DNA of 45,120 nucleotides from Synechococcus sp. ARS1019 (GCA_002690325.1 NZED01000052.1:1-45120), one strand, 5' to 3'; positions 19,264-30,102 are shown, counted from the first letter of the stretch. Translations and numbers: made by a program. The notes: a model not told the origin generated them from the sequence alone.

Positions 19264-19694
19264 AGCCAGTGTCCTCATCACCGCTCCCCTCGATTCCATT
19301 GCGTCAAACCGTTCTGGTTCAGCGGATTCGAGAGGCTGAACAACAGGGTCATTGGCACAACAGCGAGCTGTTGCGTAGCCAGCTTGTTCATCGCTATGGC
19401 ATCGCCGCTCTGGCAGGTGTTGACCGACAGCCAGAGATGCTGTCCAAGGATCCAGTCGTTCCCCCTGTTCAGGATGGTCCGGCATCGAGCGAGTCCGTTG
19501 TCGCGGCGCTTGCCCCCAAAGAACAAAACCTTGAGCAGCCCACAGGGTTGTTGGAACGTGTCAACGCAAAGCTGCGCTCCACCCGGAGACCCCTCGTTGA
19601 AGCGTCCATGCCTACACCACCCTTGAGCACGCCTCGATCTCTGCGTCGTTGGCTGCCCGGTACGGATGGAGACGTCGATCGCCAGGCGTCTTAA
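19260..19694 (+). CDS. Hypothetical protein
   Basis: TTG start overlaps the permease stop; sits tightly between permease and nanE; family not recognised. Confidence 0.6.
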   Translation: MKPVSSSPLPSIPLRQTVLVQRIREAEQQGHWHNSELLRSQLVHRYGIAALAGVDRQPEMLSKDPVVPPVQDGPASSESVVAALAPKEQNLEQPTGLLERVNAKLRSTRRPLVEASMPTPPLSTPRSLRRWLPGTDGDVDRQAS

Positions 19695-19708
19695 AGCAAG
19701 CAAATCCC

Positions 19709-20398
19709 ATGGCAAATCGTCTTGATGGCCTTCCTCAAGGCCTGATCGTGTCCGTTCAGGCTCCTCAGGGATCGCCCATGCGAGATCCAGAAGTGATCGC
19801 AGCGATGGCGGACGCTTCAATTAGGAGTGGAGCCCTTGGGGTTCGACTGGAAAGTCCAGAGCACATCGGTGCTGTGCGTCGACGTTGCCCCGAGGCCCTA
19901 ATCATCGGCCTTTGGAAGTGCACTTACCCAGGGAGCTCTGTGTATATCACTCCCGGCTGGAGGGAGATCAAGGCTGTTTGGAGTGCTGGTGCTGATGTCA
20001 TCGCGATTGATGCCACGGCCCGTCATCGACCGGATCAACAGGATCTTGCCGCGTTGATCGAGAAGACCAAGACGGAGCTACGGGCTCCGCTGATGGCAGA
20101 CGTCGACAGCGTGGACAATGGACTGAGAGCGGCCTCTCTCGGCTGTGACTGGGTTGGCACGACTCTGTTTGGATATACCGAAGAAACAGAGGATCAAACG
20201 CCCCCTGGCCTGCATCTACTGGGCGACCTTCGCAGGGATCTACCTACTGATGTGCGGCTGATTTGTGAGGGCGGAATTGCCTCGCCAGCAGCGGCTTCTG
20301 CGGCCTTAAACGCTGGTGCTGACAACGTCGTGGTTGGCACGGCGATCACCGGGGTTGATCTCCAGGTGACCGCCTATTGCCGGCAGTTAGCTGACTAA
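19709..20398 (+). CDS. nanE: Putative N-acetylmannosamine-6-phosphate 2-epimerase
   Basis: TIM-barrel with 'IIGLWKCTYPGSSVYITP', 'LMADVDSVDNGLRAASLGCDWVGTTLFGYT', 'ICEGGIASP'. Start set at MANRLDGLP. Confidence 0.88.
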   Translation: MANRLDGLPQGLIVSVQAPQGSPMRDPEVIAAMADASIRSGALGVRLESPEHIGAVRRRCPEALIIGLWKCTYPGSSVYITPGWREIKAVWSAGADVIAIDATARHRPDQQDLAALIEKTKTELRAPLMADVDSVDNGLRAASLGCDWVGTTLFGYTEETEDQTPPGLHLLGDLRRDLPTDVRLICEGGIASPAAASAALNAGADNVVVGTAITGVDLQVTAYCRQLAD

Positions 20399-20403
20399 AG
20401 GAA

Positions 20404-22107
20404 TCACATCATGCCGGGCATTCCCATGCCTCCCATGCCAGGCATTCCCATTCCGCCCATGCCTCCCATGCCGGGCATGCCCATACCGCCCATGCCGCCC
20501 ATCGGGTCACCACCGTCAGCAGGTGCTGCTGCCGGTGGTTCCGGCTTGTCTGCAATCACGACTTCGGTTGTGATGAGAAGCGATGCAATGGAGACAGAGT
20601 CCTGAAGGGCGAGTCGAACGACCTTGGTGGCATCCACAATTCCCGCGGCCAGTAAGTCCTCATAACCGCCGGTCAGAGCATTAAATCCTTGACCGGATTT
20701 CCGCATCGTCTCGATCACGACATCACCGTTTTCACCGGCGTTGGTGGCGATCTGATGAATCGGTGCGGTTAAGGCGCGCTGCACGATTTCGACACCCGTG
20801 CGCTGATCACCATCGAGCGTGCTGGCGACAGCATCAAGGCTGTCGGCAAGGGTGACCAGCGTGCTGCCACCACCGGCAACAATGCCTTCTTCAACCGCTG
20901 CACGGGTTGCATTCAGGGCATCCTCAATGCGGAGTTTGCGGTTCTTCAGCTCGGTTTCGGTCGGTGCACCGACCTTGATCACCGCAACGCCACCAGCCAG
21001 CTTTGCGATGCGTTCGCTGAGCTTCTCGCGGTCGTACTCGGATTCAGTGGCGTCGAGTTCTCGTCTGATGGCCGCCACGCGCTCCTGAACGGCCTCTCGA
21101 TGGTCGTCATTGGCCACGATTGTCGTGGTTTCCTTGCCGATGGTGATTCGGCGCGCTTTGCCCAGATCGGCGAGGGTGACTTTGTCGAGAGTCATCGCTT
21201 TGTCTTCGCTGATGACCGTCGCGCCGGTGAGGATCGCGATGTCTGCCAGAGCAGCTTTGCGACGTTCTCCGAAGGAGGGTGCCCGCACGGCGGCAACCTG
21301 CAGAACGCCGCGGTTCTTGTTGACCACGAGGGTGGCTAACGCTTCCCCGTCGACTTCTTCGGCAAGGATGACCAGTGGTGTGCTGCTTTTCTGCACCTCT
21401 TCCAGCACAGGCACCAGATCGGTGACGGCACTGACCTTGCGATCGGTCAAGAGCAGCAGGGCATTCTCGAATTCGCAGATCTGACGATCACCGTCGGTGA
21501 CGAAATAGGGGGAGCTGTAGCCCCGGTCAAAGGCCATGCCTTCGGTGACCTCAAGTTCGGTCACCAGTGACTTCGACTCCTCAACCGTGATGACACCGTC
21601 AACGCTGACGCGGTCCATCGCTTCAGAGATCATGCGGCCAACTTCGTCGTCTCCGCCCGAGCTGACTGTGGCGACTTGGCGAATGGACTCACCGGCGACT
21701 TGCTGGCTTTGCTCCGCCAGGCCTTTGACCAGGTGAGCAACCGCCACTTCCATGCCGCGACGCAGCTCAACTGGACTAGCTCCAGCAGCTGTATTGCGAA
21801 GACCTTCTCGCACCATGGCCTGGGCCAAAACGGTGGCTGTGGTCGTGCCATCTCCGGCTTTTTCCTTTGTCCGCGACGCGACTTGTTGAATCAGTTTTGC
21901 GCCCAGATTCTCAAACGGGTCTTCTAATTCGATCTCGCGCGCAATGGTGTCGCCGTCATTAACGATGTCGGGCGCGCCGAACTTCTTTTCGAGAACAACA
22001 TTGCGGCCCCTTGGGCCGATGGTGACGCGCACGGCGTCGGCGAGTGCATCGACCCCGCGTTCGAGGGAACCGCGGGATTCATCTGAAAAGGAAAGAAGTT
22101 TGGCCAT
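20404..22107 (-). CDS. groEL: 60 kDa chaperonin (GroEL paralogue, no groES adjacent) with extended Gly-Met-rich tail
   Basis: '[23 protein letters not shown]', '[17 protein letters not shown]'; tail '[31 protein letters not shown]'; neither flank carries groES. Confidence 0.96.
   Translation of the reverse strand: MAKLLSFSDESRGSLERGVDALADAVRVTIGPRGRNVVLEKKFGAPDIVNDGDTIAREIELEDPFENLGAKLIQQVASRTKEKAGDGTTTATVLAQAMVREGLRNTAAGASPVELRRGMEVAVAHLVKGLAEQSQQVAGESIRQVATVSSGGDDEVGRMISEAMDRVSVDGVITVEESKSLVTELEVTEGMAFDRGYSSPYFVTDGDRQICEFENALLLLTDRKVSAVTDLVPVLEEVQKSSTPLVILAEEVDGEALATLVVNKNRGVLQVAAVRAPSFGERRKAALADIAILTGATVISEDKAMTLDKVTLADLGKARRITIGKETTTIVANDDHREAVQERVAAIRRELDATESEYDREKLSERIAKLAGGVAVIKVGAPTETELKNRKLRIEDALNATRAAVEEGIVAGGGSTLVTLADSLDAVASTLDGDQRTGVEIVQRALTAPIHQIATNAGENGDVVIETMRKSGQGFNALTGGYEDLLAAGIVDATKVVRLALQDSVSIASLLITTEVVIADKPEPPAAAPADGGDPMGGMGGMGMPGMGGMGGMGMPGMGGMGMPGMM
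20410..20502 (-). repeat. Degenerate tandem repeat encoding the Gly/Met/Pro tail of the chaperonin
   Basis: Iterated 'catgcc(g/t)...cccat' units; the protein unit [11 protein letters not shown] occurs twice, then a shortened copy. Confidence 0.85.
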
Positions 22108-22237
22108 GGTCGTCGATCAGCCGTCGTGCACTGTCCCACAGCATTGGCGGGTCCGTGGAGGGGGGCAACGGTGGTGAAAGCCGAATGCTTCGTCGCTCGT
22201 GAATGGCAGGCCATCACTGGCTGGTTATGGTCCAGCT

Positions 22238-22423
22238 ATGACTGACTCCGGCACCGTTTTTTTCGTCCTGATGGCGGGAATGGCGGGTGCCATGGCGCTG
22301 GTTTATATCCCGTTGCGCGTCTTCCTTACGGCCACTGAGCGCAGCAGACGCTTGCGCCTGCTGCAGCGGATTCGTCGCCTGCGCGATGAGCTCGCCCAGC
22401 CCCTGGATACTGACCCGTCCTGA
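22238..22423 (+). CDS. Small hypothetical membrane protein (61 aa)
   Basis: 'MTDSGTVFFVLMAGMAGAMALVYIPLRVFLTATERSRRLRLLQRIRRLRDEL': one hydrophobic segment and a basic tail; fills the gap between groEL and fabG. Confidence 0.65.
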   Translation: MTDSGTVFFVLMAGMAGAMALVYIPLRVFLTATERSRRLRLLQRIRRLRDELAQPLDTDPS

Positions 22424-22437
22424 ATCGACGGCCTCGC

Positions 22438-23190
22438 TCAGGCCATCACCATTCCACCGTCCACTTGAAGGACTTGTCCGGTGATGTAGGCGGCGGCTGG
22501 ATCAGCGGCCAGGAATCGCACAGCACCCGCAACTTGCTCTTGGGTCCCGAAGGTTCCTAGCGGAATGTCCTTCAGGATCAAATCCGCATCGAGATCCTTG
22601 GTCATATCCGTTGCGATGAAGCCCGGTGCTACGGCATTCACCGTGATGCCACGGCTGGCCAACTCTTTTGCAGTGCTTTTGGTTAAGCCGATGACGCCAG
22701 CTTTTGCAGCCGCATAGTTGGCCTGTCCGGCATTCCCCATCAATCCAACAACAGATGTGATGTTGATGATGCGGCCACTCTTCTGTTTCAACATCGGCCT
22801 GGCGACGGCTCTGGTGCAGAGGAACACGCCGCTCAGATTCAGGTCGATCACGGACTGCCAGTCGTCTGTTTTCATTCGCATCAGCAGCCCATCTCGGGTG
22901 ATTCCGGCGTTGTTCACCAACACATCCAACCGGCCACTGCGCTCGAGCACCGTTTTGATCAGACCATCCACCTCCGCTTCGATGGAGACATTGGCCTTCA
23001 AGGCATAAGCCGATCCGCCTGCAGCGGTGATCTGCTCAACAACAGCGTCGGCTGCAGACGCTGAGTTGGCGTAGTTGACCACCACTTGTGCACCTGCTTC
23101 AGCAAGGGCAATGGCGATGGCTCGGCCAATGCCACGACCACCTCCAGTGACCAGAGCGGTCTGACCATCGAGTGACGCGGAGGAGGACAT
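22438..23190 (-). CDS. fabG: 3-oxoacyl-[acyl-carrier-protein] reductase
   Basis: SDR motifs '[12 protein letters not shown]', '[14 protein letters not shown]', '[10 protein letters not shown]', 'GFIATDMT'. Start set at MSSSASLDG. Confidence 0.95.
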   Translation of the reverse strand: MSSSASLDGQTALVTGGGRGIGRAIAIALAEAGAQVVVNYANSASAADAVVEQITAAGGSAYALKANVSIEAEVDGLIKTVLERSGRLDVLVNNAGITRDGLLMRMKTDDWQSVIDLNLSGVFLCTRAVARPMLKQKSGRIINITSVVGLMGNAGQANYAAAKAGVIGLTKSTAKELASRGITVNAVAPGFIATDMTKDLDADLILKDIPLGTFGTQEQVAGAVRFLAADPAAAYITGQVLQVDGGMVMA

Positions 23191-23237
23191 GAAGACCGTT
23201 GCGATCGATGGATCGTACGGATCCGTCGTGGTCCGCT

Positions 23238-24302
23238 TCAACTGGTCATGGTTTCGATGCCATCCACCGCATCTCCCAGCTGCGTCAGAAATTGCCTGAG
23301 TTGCCCTTTGCTGCCGAGCACGATCAGAAGTTGTCCAGGGGCCAGCAGGGTGTCTCCTCCTGGGTTGGCAATCAGGCGTTGGCGGTCTCGTATCGCGAGG
23401 ATCAAGGCTCCACTCCGCTTGCCCAGCTCCAGTTGCGCCAAGCTCAATCCCTGAATTCGTCTCAGCCGTCGAGGGTCATGGCTCAGCTGAAATTCCTCAA
23501 TTTCATAATCGGAGCCAGCCAGCAACTCCATGAAATTCAAAGCCAAGGGCCTCAGGGCGGAGGCGGCCATGACGCGTCCGCCAGCGACGTAGGGACTCAC
23601 CACTACAGAAGCCCCGGCTAGACGAAGTTTCGCTGCTGCTTCATCGCTGTTCGCTCGGGCGATCAGCCGACAATCCGGCTTGAGACCCCGTGCACTGAGA
23701 ACGACATAGAGGTTCGCGGCATCACCTGGGAGGGCGGCTACCAGGCTGCGGCAATGCTCGAGGCCAGCGTCCAGGAGCGTTTCATCCACTGTTGCGTCTG
23801 CCTGCAGGACCTGGAGACCAGCGCTGGAGGCGATCGCCTGACGGTTCGGATCTGTCTCGATCACAACCAGAGGAACCTGGTCTTGCTGCAGTTGAGCGGC
23901 GATCTCCTGCCCGATGCGTCCGTAACCGCAGAGAATGACGTGGTGTTTCATGCGCTGCAAACTCTGCTGAAATCGGAGCTCCCGCAACTGTCGGAAGTAT
24001 CCCGATTCCGTCAATCCCAGCACGCGCTGAATAATCAACTGAACCACGATCACTCCGCCGACCACGATCAGCACCGTGACGAGGCGCCCTTCTGGAGTTA
24101 GCGGCTCCACCTCGCCGTAGCCGATGGTGCTCACCGTGATTAACACCATCCAGAAGCAGTCACCCCAATCCCATCCCTCGGTGAGTCGGTAGCCACAGGC
24201 CCCTGCCAAGACGACCGCCATGAGGGCCATCACAGGCCCCTGCCAAGGGGCCGTGATTGTTAGCAGTGACCGTTGGCGACGCCAGCGACGTCTGGGCGCC
24301 AT
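23238..24302 (-). CDS. Potassium channel with TrkA-N/TrkA-C (RCK) domains
   Basis: Filter region '[14 protein letters not shown]', RCK Rossmann motif '[14 protein letters not shown]'. Start set at MAPRRRWRR (24302). Confidence 0.92.
   Translation of the reverse strand: MAPRRRWRRQRSLLTITAPWQGPVMALMAVVLAGACGYRLTEGWDWGDCFWMVLITVSTIGYGEVEPLTPEGRLVTVLIVVGGVIVVQLIIQRVLGLTESGYFRQLRELRFQQSLQRMKHHVILCGYGRIGQEIAAQLQQDQVPLVVIETDPNRQAIASSAGLQVLQADATVDETLLDAGLEHCRSLVAALPGDAANLYVVLSARGLKPDCRLIARANSDEAAAKLRLAGASVVVSPYVAGGRVMAASALRPLALNFMELLAGSDYEIEEFQLSHDPRRLRRIQGLSLAQLELGKRSGALILAIRDRQRLIANPGGDTLLAPGQLLIVLGSKGQLRQFLTQLGDAVDGIETMTS
24194..24247. repeat. Two identical 17-bp direct repeats (cacaggcccctgccaag), start-to-start 37 bp, within the 5' part of the K+ channel gene
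   Basis: Copies at 24194-24210 and 24231-24247 read directly. Confidence 0.95.
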
Positions 24303-24309
24303 GCGCGCC

Positions 24310-25146
24310 TCAGAATCCCAACGCAGCAAGGACCGAGGCTTCATCGAGTTCGCTCAGTTTTGAGGCCTCTCCCAGGCACCGGATCTCCCCGCGTTGTGGA
24401 AGGTCATCAGCCTGGGCTCCAAGGGCTACCAACGGGGTGCCGCAGTAGGTGGCCAGAGCTTGGCTTACTGGACAGCTGCTCAACACCACATCAGCGCAAG
24501 CGATGGCTGCAGCACGGCGTCGCAGCGGTTCATTGGTGGGCACCATGACACTGCGGAGCCCCCCGAGTCGTTCGCGAATGGTGGTGGGAAGCTGCTCCCA
24601 ACGTGCAGCAGGCCAATCACCGTCTTGGCCCTTTGGGGCTAACAGCAGTAAGGGACCATCACCGGAGGGTTGGGAGGCGCGCACCTCATCCAGTTCAGAC
24701 GCGGGAAGTGACAGCCGAAACTGATTGGCATCCAGCTCGCAGCCCAGTGGTTTGAGGTAGGCCACCAAGGCTTGGGCGGGCCAACCGCCATCCGGTTCAA
24801 CAGTTTCGGTGGTGGCGAAGCCACGCTCGGCGATTCGCGTTGGGATATGGCTCATCGACAGCATCAGGTTCACCTGTTGTCCTTCTGAGAAGTTCAGGCA
24901 GACCTGGAAATCTGGTTCGCGAACGTTCCCGAGGAGGTTGGCCCAGTCAGCCAGCGTTAATTGGCTTTCGAAGTCGAATGGGATCACCTTGTCGAGGCTG
25001 GGCAGCATCTCCCAGGCAGCGCGAACACTTGGGGCACAGGCCACGTGCACGCTGGCCTGAAGTTGTTGGCTCACTGCGGCGACGGCTGGGAGTCGAACCA
25101 GTTGGTCGTGCAGTTGGCCCGGGCTGAGGACAAGAACCCGCATCAA
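24310..25146 (-). CDS. Glycosyltransferase family 9 (heptosyltransferase-like)
   Basis: '[23 protein letters not shown]', '[23 protein letters not shown]', 'TPLVALGAQ'. Confidence 0.82.
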   Translation of the reverse strand: MMRVLVLSPGQLHDQLVRLPAVAAVSQQLQASVHVACAPSVRAAWEMLPSLDKVIPFDFESQLTLADWANLLGNVREPDFQVCLNFSEGQQVNLMLSMSHIPTRIAERGFATTETVEPDGGWPAQALVAYLKPLGCELDANQFRLSLPASELDEVRASQPSGDGPLLLLAPKGQDGDWPAARWEQLPTTIRERLGGLRSVMVPTNEPLRRRAAAIACADVVLSSCPVSQALATYCGTPLVALGAQADDLPQRGEIRCLGEASKLSELDEASVLAALGF

Positions 25147-25176
25147 ACTGCCTCAGGACGTAAGCGAGCTGATTGT

Positions 25177-25896
25177 ATGGAGGCCGTTTCCGCCTGCCAG
25201 CGGCAGGAGTCGCTTGTGCATCTGTTGATCGCCGCGGCAGGCAGTGGTCGCCGGATGGGAGCCGATCGCAACAAGCTTTTGCTTCCTCTCAGGGGAAGAC
25301 CTGTGATCGCTTGGACCTTGGAGGCCGCGTTGTTATCGGACTCGATTAGCTGGATTGGGATCGTCGGTCAGGAGATCGATCGCGAAGAGATCATGGCTGT
25401 TGCAGCAGGGGCTGCGAAGCCGTTGTGCTGGATTCAGGGTGGAGCGACCCGGCAGGAATCGGTTCAGCGTGGTTTGGCGGGCCTTCCGGATGGGGCTGAG
25501 CATGTCTTGATCCATGATGGGGCCCGCTGCCTGGCGGAGCCTGCGCTCTTTGATCGCTGTGCGATGGCTGTGGTTCAGGGTCACGCGGTCATTGCTGCGA
25601 CCCCTGTCACCGACACGATCAAGCGGGTGAATTCAGACGGGGTGATCACCGCCACACCAGAGCGTTCTGAACTTTGGGCAGCACAGACGCCCCAAGGGTT
25701 CAGTGTGGAGCAACTGCGCCGGGGCCATAGCGATGCTGAGCGTCAGGGCTGGTCGGTCACCGATGACGCGTCGCTCTATGAACGGCTGGGCTGGGACGTT
25801 CAGGTTCTTGATGCAGGTCCGGCCAACATCAAAGTGACCACCCCCTTCGATCTGACGGTGGCTGATGCAGTTCTTGCACTCAGATCAGCAGGTTGA
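25177..25896 (+). CDS. ispD: 2-C-methyl-D-erythritol 4-phosphate cytidylyltransferase
   Basis: '[35 protein letters not shown]', '[10 protein letters not shown]', 'AAQTPQGF', '[11 protein letters not shown]'. Confidence 0.96.
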   Translation: MEAVSACQRQESLVHLLIAAAGSGRRMGADRNKLLLPLRGRPVIAWTLEAALLSDSISWIGIVGQEIDREEIMAVAAGAAKPLCWIQGGATRQESVQRGLAGLPDGAEHVLIHDGARCLAEPALFDRCAMAVVQGHAVIAATPVTDTIKRVNSDGVITATPERSELWAAQTPQGFSVEQLRRGHSDAERQGWSVTDDASLYERLGWDVQVLDAGPANIKVTTPFDLTVADAVLALRSAG

Positions 25897-26776
25897 GCCA
25901 CCCCTTGTCGCCATCCAGTTCGGCCAGGGCACCCATCGGCAGCGCTGCGTTGCCGCAGAGATGTCCGACGGGTAGATCGATCACCCGTGGAATGTTCAGG
26001 TCATCTGTGCGTTCTCGCAAAACCTGCTGGAGGGTGAAGCACTGATCCCTGGGTCGCTCATCGTCGTCACAGCCGCTGAAGCTGCCGAAGCCAATGCCTC
26101 CCACTTTTTGAAGTAATCCGCTCAAGCGCCAATGGGTCAGCAGTCGATCGATGCGATAAGGCGCTTCGCCCACATCTTCAAGGATCAGGATGGCGCCGGT
26201 CAGGTCCGGGACATGTTGAGAACCGATTAAATGGCTTGCCACCGTGAGGTTGGCGGCAATTAGCGGCCCCTGGACTCGTCCGCCACCAAGGCCGCCACCG
26301 TGCAGTGCCGGTACGGTCTCCCCAAATAACAGCTGCCGCAAGCGTTCCTGACTCCAGTTCGGCTCCTTGGCCAGTGTCGTGAGCAAGGGCCCGTGCACGC
26401 CTCCGGAATAGCCCGCCGCCAGCCGAGACCACAGCAGGGCCGTGATGTCGGAAAATCCCAGCATCCAGCCCGGTTGCCAGGGCATGTGTTCTTCGAGCAA
26501 ACGTGCGGCACCCCAGCCACCGCGAGCACAGGCCAAGAGCTGTGCTTTGCCTGCAGCGGAGACCAGGTCTCCCCGACGTTCTTGGTCCGTTCCGGCGAGA
26601 TATCCCCACTGCCGGGAACTCAGCTCAGGCCGAAGCACGTGCAATCCCCAGCTCTCCAGAACGGTGAGCCCATCGAGCATGGTCTGATCACCATCGAGGG
26701 CGGAGCTGGTGGCAGCGACGTGCACCAGGTCTCCGCGTTGAAGTGGGGTTGGGTTCGGCCAAGGCTGAATGGTCAT
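25880..26776 (-). CDS. LD-carboxypeptidase (peptidase family S66)
   Basis: '[14 protein letters not shown]', '[16 protein letters not shown]', nucleophile region '[11 protein letters not shown]', '[23 protein letters not shown]'. Confidence 0.93.
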   Translation of the reverse strand: MTIQPWPNPTPLQRGDLVHVAATSSALDGDQTMLDGLTVLESWGLHVLRPELSSRQWGYLAGTDQERRGDLVSAAGKAQLLACARGGWGAARLLEEHMPWQPGWMLGFSDITALLWSRLAAGYSGGVHGPLLTTLAKEPNWSQERLRQLLFGETVPALHGGGLGGGRVQGPLIAANLTVASHLIGSQHVPDLTGAILILEDVGEAPYRIDRLLTHWRLSGLLQKVGGIGFGSFSGCDDDERPRDQCFTLQQVLRERTDDLNIPRVIDLPVGHLCGNAALPMGALAELDGDKGWLNLLI

Positions 26777-27672
26777 CCGCCGACGGTTTGACCGAGGATC
26801 AGGCCGATTAGCAGTAGGGCTCCGAGCTGGGCTTGCTGCCCGAAATGGGTGCCGTAAATCGGTATGGACTCACCTGCTTTGGCTAAGCCACGGCAGCTCA
26901 GTTGCATCAACGCTGAAGCGATGCCCCAGATTGGCCAGAACAGAGGGCCGATTCCTGAGAGGCCGGCCGCGGCTCCGAGGGCTCCGCAACTCAGTGCGTA
27001 AGAAAGACGAACAGCTGGCACAACGGAGCTGCCGAGACTGAGGGCACTGCTGCGTAACCCCAGAGCAGCATCATCACGACGATCGGCCATGGCATAGACC
27101 GTGTCGAAGCCAAACGTCCAGATCACCGTTGCTAACCAGCAGCCGATCAATGGACCAGACAGGGTCAGGGTGGCCCCCGTGGCAGCCCACGGAATTAACA
27201 CCGCAAAGCCCCAGCAAAAAGCCAGCACCAGTTGCGGATAGGCGAACCAGCGTTTTGCGGAGGGATACAAAAGGATCGGCGGGAGGGCGAGCACGGCCAG
27301 GCTGAAACAGAGCCACAAGCTGTTGCGGGGCAGGCTCAGAACAACCACCAAGCTCACCACCAGCAAAACCAGCAGCAGCCAAACTGCCGCGGCAGGACGG
27401 ATGGCTCCCCGTGCCAATGGGCGTTGAACGGTGCGCTCGACCTGCGCGTCAATGCGTCGATCCCAGAGGTCATTGGCAATGCAACCTGCGGCGCTCACCG
27501 CCAGGCCGCCGATCACGATTTGACTGATGAGCGCCAGAGATGGTGGTGCCGTGGGAGTTAACCAAAGAGCCCAACCCGCCGGGATGAGCAGAATCAGACG
27601 ACCGGTTGGTTTGTGCCATCGCACAAGCTCCAGCCAGGGCTGGAGGCCAGCGGGTAAAAAGCGATCTCTCAC
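26773..27672 (-). CDS. ubiA: 4-hydroxybenzoate polyprenyltransferase
   Basis: 'RWHKPTGRLILLIPAGWAL', 'CIANDLWDRRIDAQVERTVQRPLARG', 'DTVYAMADRRDDAALGLRSSAL'. Confidence 0.94.
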   Translation of the reverse strand: MRDRFLPAGLQPWLELVRWHKPTGRLILLIPAGWALWLTPTAPPSLALISQIVIGGLAVSAAGCIANDLWDRRIDAQVERTVQRPLARGAIRPAAAVWLLLVLLVVSLVVVLSLPRNSLWLCFSLAVLALPPILLYPSAKRWFAYPQLVLAFCWGFAVLIPWAATGATLTLSGPLIGCWLATVIWTFGFDTVYAMADRRDDAALGLRSSALSLGSSVVPAVRLSYALSCGALGAAAGLSGIGPLFWPIWGIASALMQLSCRGLAKAGESIPIYGTHFGQQAQLGALLLIGLILGQTVGG

Positions 27673-27761
27673 AACAACGGATGTTTGACGAACCCTAGGC
27701 AGGGCATTGGATTGGCAGATGCCAATGCCAAAGTGACGATCAGTTCGCCTCAGGGCAAACG

Positions 27762-29381
27762 ATGCTCGCTGCCGATGCTGATCCGCAAGTTGCGATCCAG
27801 AGCACGACGTCGGCCTTGCGGCGCGTTGCGGCCATCGATATCGGGACGAATTCCACTCACCTCTTGGTGGCGTCAGTCGATGCGACCTTGAAGACGTTCA
27901 GAATTATTCAGGCAGAGAAATCGACAACCCGTTTGGGTGAGCGTGACCCAGAGACTGGGGCCCTCAGTGACGAGGCAATTCAGAGGGGGTTTGAAACGCT
28001 GCGTCGTTTCCGGGATCTCGCCCATAGCCATCAGGTTGAGCAGATCATGACGGCGGCGACGAGCGCTGTGAGGGAAGCCCCAAACGGCAGGGATTTCCTC
28101 CGGTTGGTCAAGGAAGAGTTAGGACTCGACGTCGATCTCATCAGTGGACCTGAAGAAGCTCGGTTGATCTATCTGGGTGTGCTCTCAGGAATGTCCTTCG
28201 GTGATCGTCCGCATCTCCTGTTGGATATCGGGGGGGGATCGACGGAATTGATCCTGGCTGATGGCCGTGATGCACGGGCTCTGACGAGTACCCGAGTTGG
28301 TGCTGTGCGTCTGCAGCGTGATTTTGTGAAAGATGATCCGATTCCTCCGAATCGGCGCGCTTTCCTGCAGGCCTTCATCCAGGGCTCGTTGGAACCGGCT
28401 GTCGACAAGGTTCGTCGGCGGATTAAACCCGGCGAAACCCCCGTGCTTGTGGCCACGAGTGGTACGGCGATGGCGATCGGCACCCTTGCGGCGCAAGAAG
28501 ATGTCCGCCCTCCGCTCAAGCTGCATGGCTATCGCCTGACGCGTCAGCGGTTAGACACCGTCGTCGAGAAACTCATCGCGCTGACGCCAGCTCAACGCCG
28601 TGAGTTGTCCTCATTGAATGAACGCCGGGCGGAAATCATCGTTCCGGGGGCCTTGATCCTTCAGACCACGATGCAGATGCTCGGCGCCGAGGAACTGCTC
28701 CTTAGCGAACGGGCACTCCGCGAAGGACTGATCGTTGACTGGATGCTTCGGCACGGTCTTCTTGAAGATCGCTTCAGCTTTCAAAGCAGCATCCGCCAAC
28801 GCACCGTGATCCATCAGGTGCAGCGCTTTGCTGTCAATCAAAAGCGTGCTGAACGCGTCGCTGCTCATGCATTGACGCTTTACGACTACAGCAAAGGGGT
28901 GATGCACAACGACGATGGGCAGGGCCGGGACCTGCTCTGGGCAGCAGCGATGTTGCATGCCTGTGGCCAACACATCAATCTCAGCGCTTATCACAAGCAT
29001 TCCTGGTATCTCATCCGGCATGGAGAATTGCTCGGATATTCAGAAGCGGAACATTTAATGGTGGCGGCAATTGCCCGCTATCACCGCCGAAGTCTGCCCA
29101 AAAAAAGGCATGAGTCCTGGCAAGCCTTGCAGCATCGACAGAATCGCCGCGTTGTCAATGAAATGGCCCTATTGCTGCGTTTAGCAGCTGCACTTGATCG
29201 TCGTCCAGAGCCAGTGGTGTCGTCTTTGCGGGTTCAAGCGAGTGCTTCAGCACTGGAAATTGAATTGCATTCAGAACGGTTAAATCAGAATCTGAGTCTT
29301 GAAAAGTGGAGCCTAGAAAGTTGTATTGATGTGGTGCGGGATGCAGTCGGTGTAACTCTCAAGGTCAAAGTTCAGGACTGA
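27762..29381 (+). CDS. ppx: Exopolyphosphatase (Ppx/GppA family)
   Basis: 'AAIDIGTNSTHLLVA', 'LLLDIGGGSTELILAD', C-terminal HD-like region 'LLWAAAMLHACGQHINLSAYHKHSWYLI'. Confidence 0.95.
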   Translation: MLAADADPQVAIQSTTSALRRVAAIDIGTNSTHLLVASVDATLKTFRIIQAEKSTTRLGERDPETGALSDEAIQRGFETLRRFRDLAHSHQVEQIMTAATSAVREAPNGRDFLRLVKEELGLDVDLISGPEEARLIYLGVLSGMSFGDRPHLLLDIGGGSTELILADGRDARALTSTRVGAVRLQRDFVKDDPIPPNRRAFLQAFIQGSLEPAVDKVRRRIKPGETPVLVATSGTAMAIGTLAAQEDVRPPLKLHGYRLTRQRLDTVVEKLIALTPAQRRELSSLNERRAEIIVPGALILQTTMQMLGAEELLLSERALREGLIVDWMLRHGLLEDRFSFQSSIRQRTVIHQVQRFAVNQKRAERVAAHALTLYDYSKGVMHNDDGQGRDLLWAAAMLHACGQHINLSAYHKHSWYLIRHGELLGYSEAEHLMVAAIARYHRRSLPKKRHESWQALQHRQNRRVVNEMALLLRLAAALDRRPEPVVSSLRVQASASALEIELHSERLNQNLSLEKWSLESCIDVVRDAVGVTLKVKVQD

Positions 29382-30102
29382 GCGAATACCACCGCAATGG
29401 TGTTATGGGGCCAAGAGGCTCTTCGTTTTGCTTGCCTCTGGTCACCAGAACAAGATCGGGTCGACCGGCATAGATCTCAACGCCCTCTGCGTTGTTGATT
29501 TGTCGGGATCCATCCAGAACACCTTCGAATTCGATCGTCCCGTTGCGTCGGAGGGTGATCCAGCTCGGTTGGGTGCTGCTGATCACCAAAGGTGCTCCGA
29601 TCGGAGTGTCAGTTGGAGTGGATTCCACTGGCTCTGAGAGCAGCGGAGCCATCGAAATGGTTGGGGACGGAGCTCTTTGGATGCGACTAAAGGCCAAGGC
29701 TCCCCCGCCTACCACCATGATCAAAGGCAGGAGCCAAAGCACCGGTCGTCGTTGTTTCGCTGTCTTGGCCTGATTGTGCTGAGTTGCTGGTGGTGAGGTG
29801 AGAGCTGCCACGATCGGTCGCGGCTTGACGGGTGTTGATTTCTTTAATTGATCAACGAGAGGATCAGGGTTGATCTGTAGGTAGCTGGCGATTCTTCGAA
29901 CCATCGCCTTGATAAAGACCGGTTCGGGCAAATCCTCTGATTGGCCGGTCTCGAGTGCTAGCAACTGCTCAACACCGATGTGCAGCTGATCAGCCAACTG
30001 TTCTGGCGTTAGGCCCTTGTTATCTCGGGCCACCTGTAAGGCTTGTCCAACGGTGCTCAGCGGCGAATCATTCTGTTCAGACCAATGATTCGCATCGGGC
30101 AT
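29365..30102 (-). CDS. RodZ-like helix-turn-helix membrane protein
   Basis: N-terminal HTH 'VGQALQVARDNKGLTPEQLADQLHIGVEQLLALE', one TM 'LWLLPLIMVVGGGALAF', DUF4115-like C-terminus. Confidence 0.82.
   Translation of the reverse strand: MPDANHWSEQNDSPLSTVGQALQVARDNKGLTPEQLADQLHIGVEQLLALETGQSEDLPEPVFIKAMVRRIASYLQINPDPLVDQLKKSTPVKPRPIVAALTSPPATQHNQAKTAKQRRPVLWLLPLIMVVGGGALAFSRIQRAPSPTISMAPLLSEPVESTPTDTPIGAPLVISSTQPSWITLRRNGTIEFEGVLDGSRQINNAEGVEIYAGRPDLVLVTRGKQNEEPLGPITPLRWYSLSPEL

Noticed and set aside
22108-22237. Searched the groEL upstream gap for a CIRCE element
   Set aside because: No TTAGCACTC/GAGTGCTAA inverted repeat present.
23205-23226. Cluster of GATC sites between fabG and the K+ channel gene
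   Set aside because: Short and compatible with chance in GC-rich DNA; no further structure supports a regulatory role.
27685-27891. 68-aa plus ORF ahead of ppx
   Set aside because: Overlaps the ppx 5' end in another frame; its C-terminal part is an alternate-frame reading of the conserved ppx start region.
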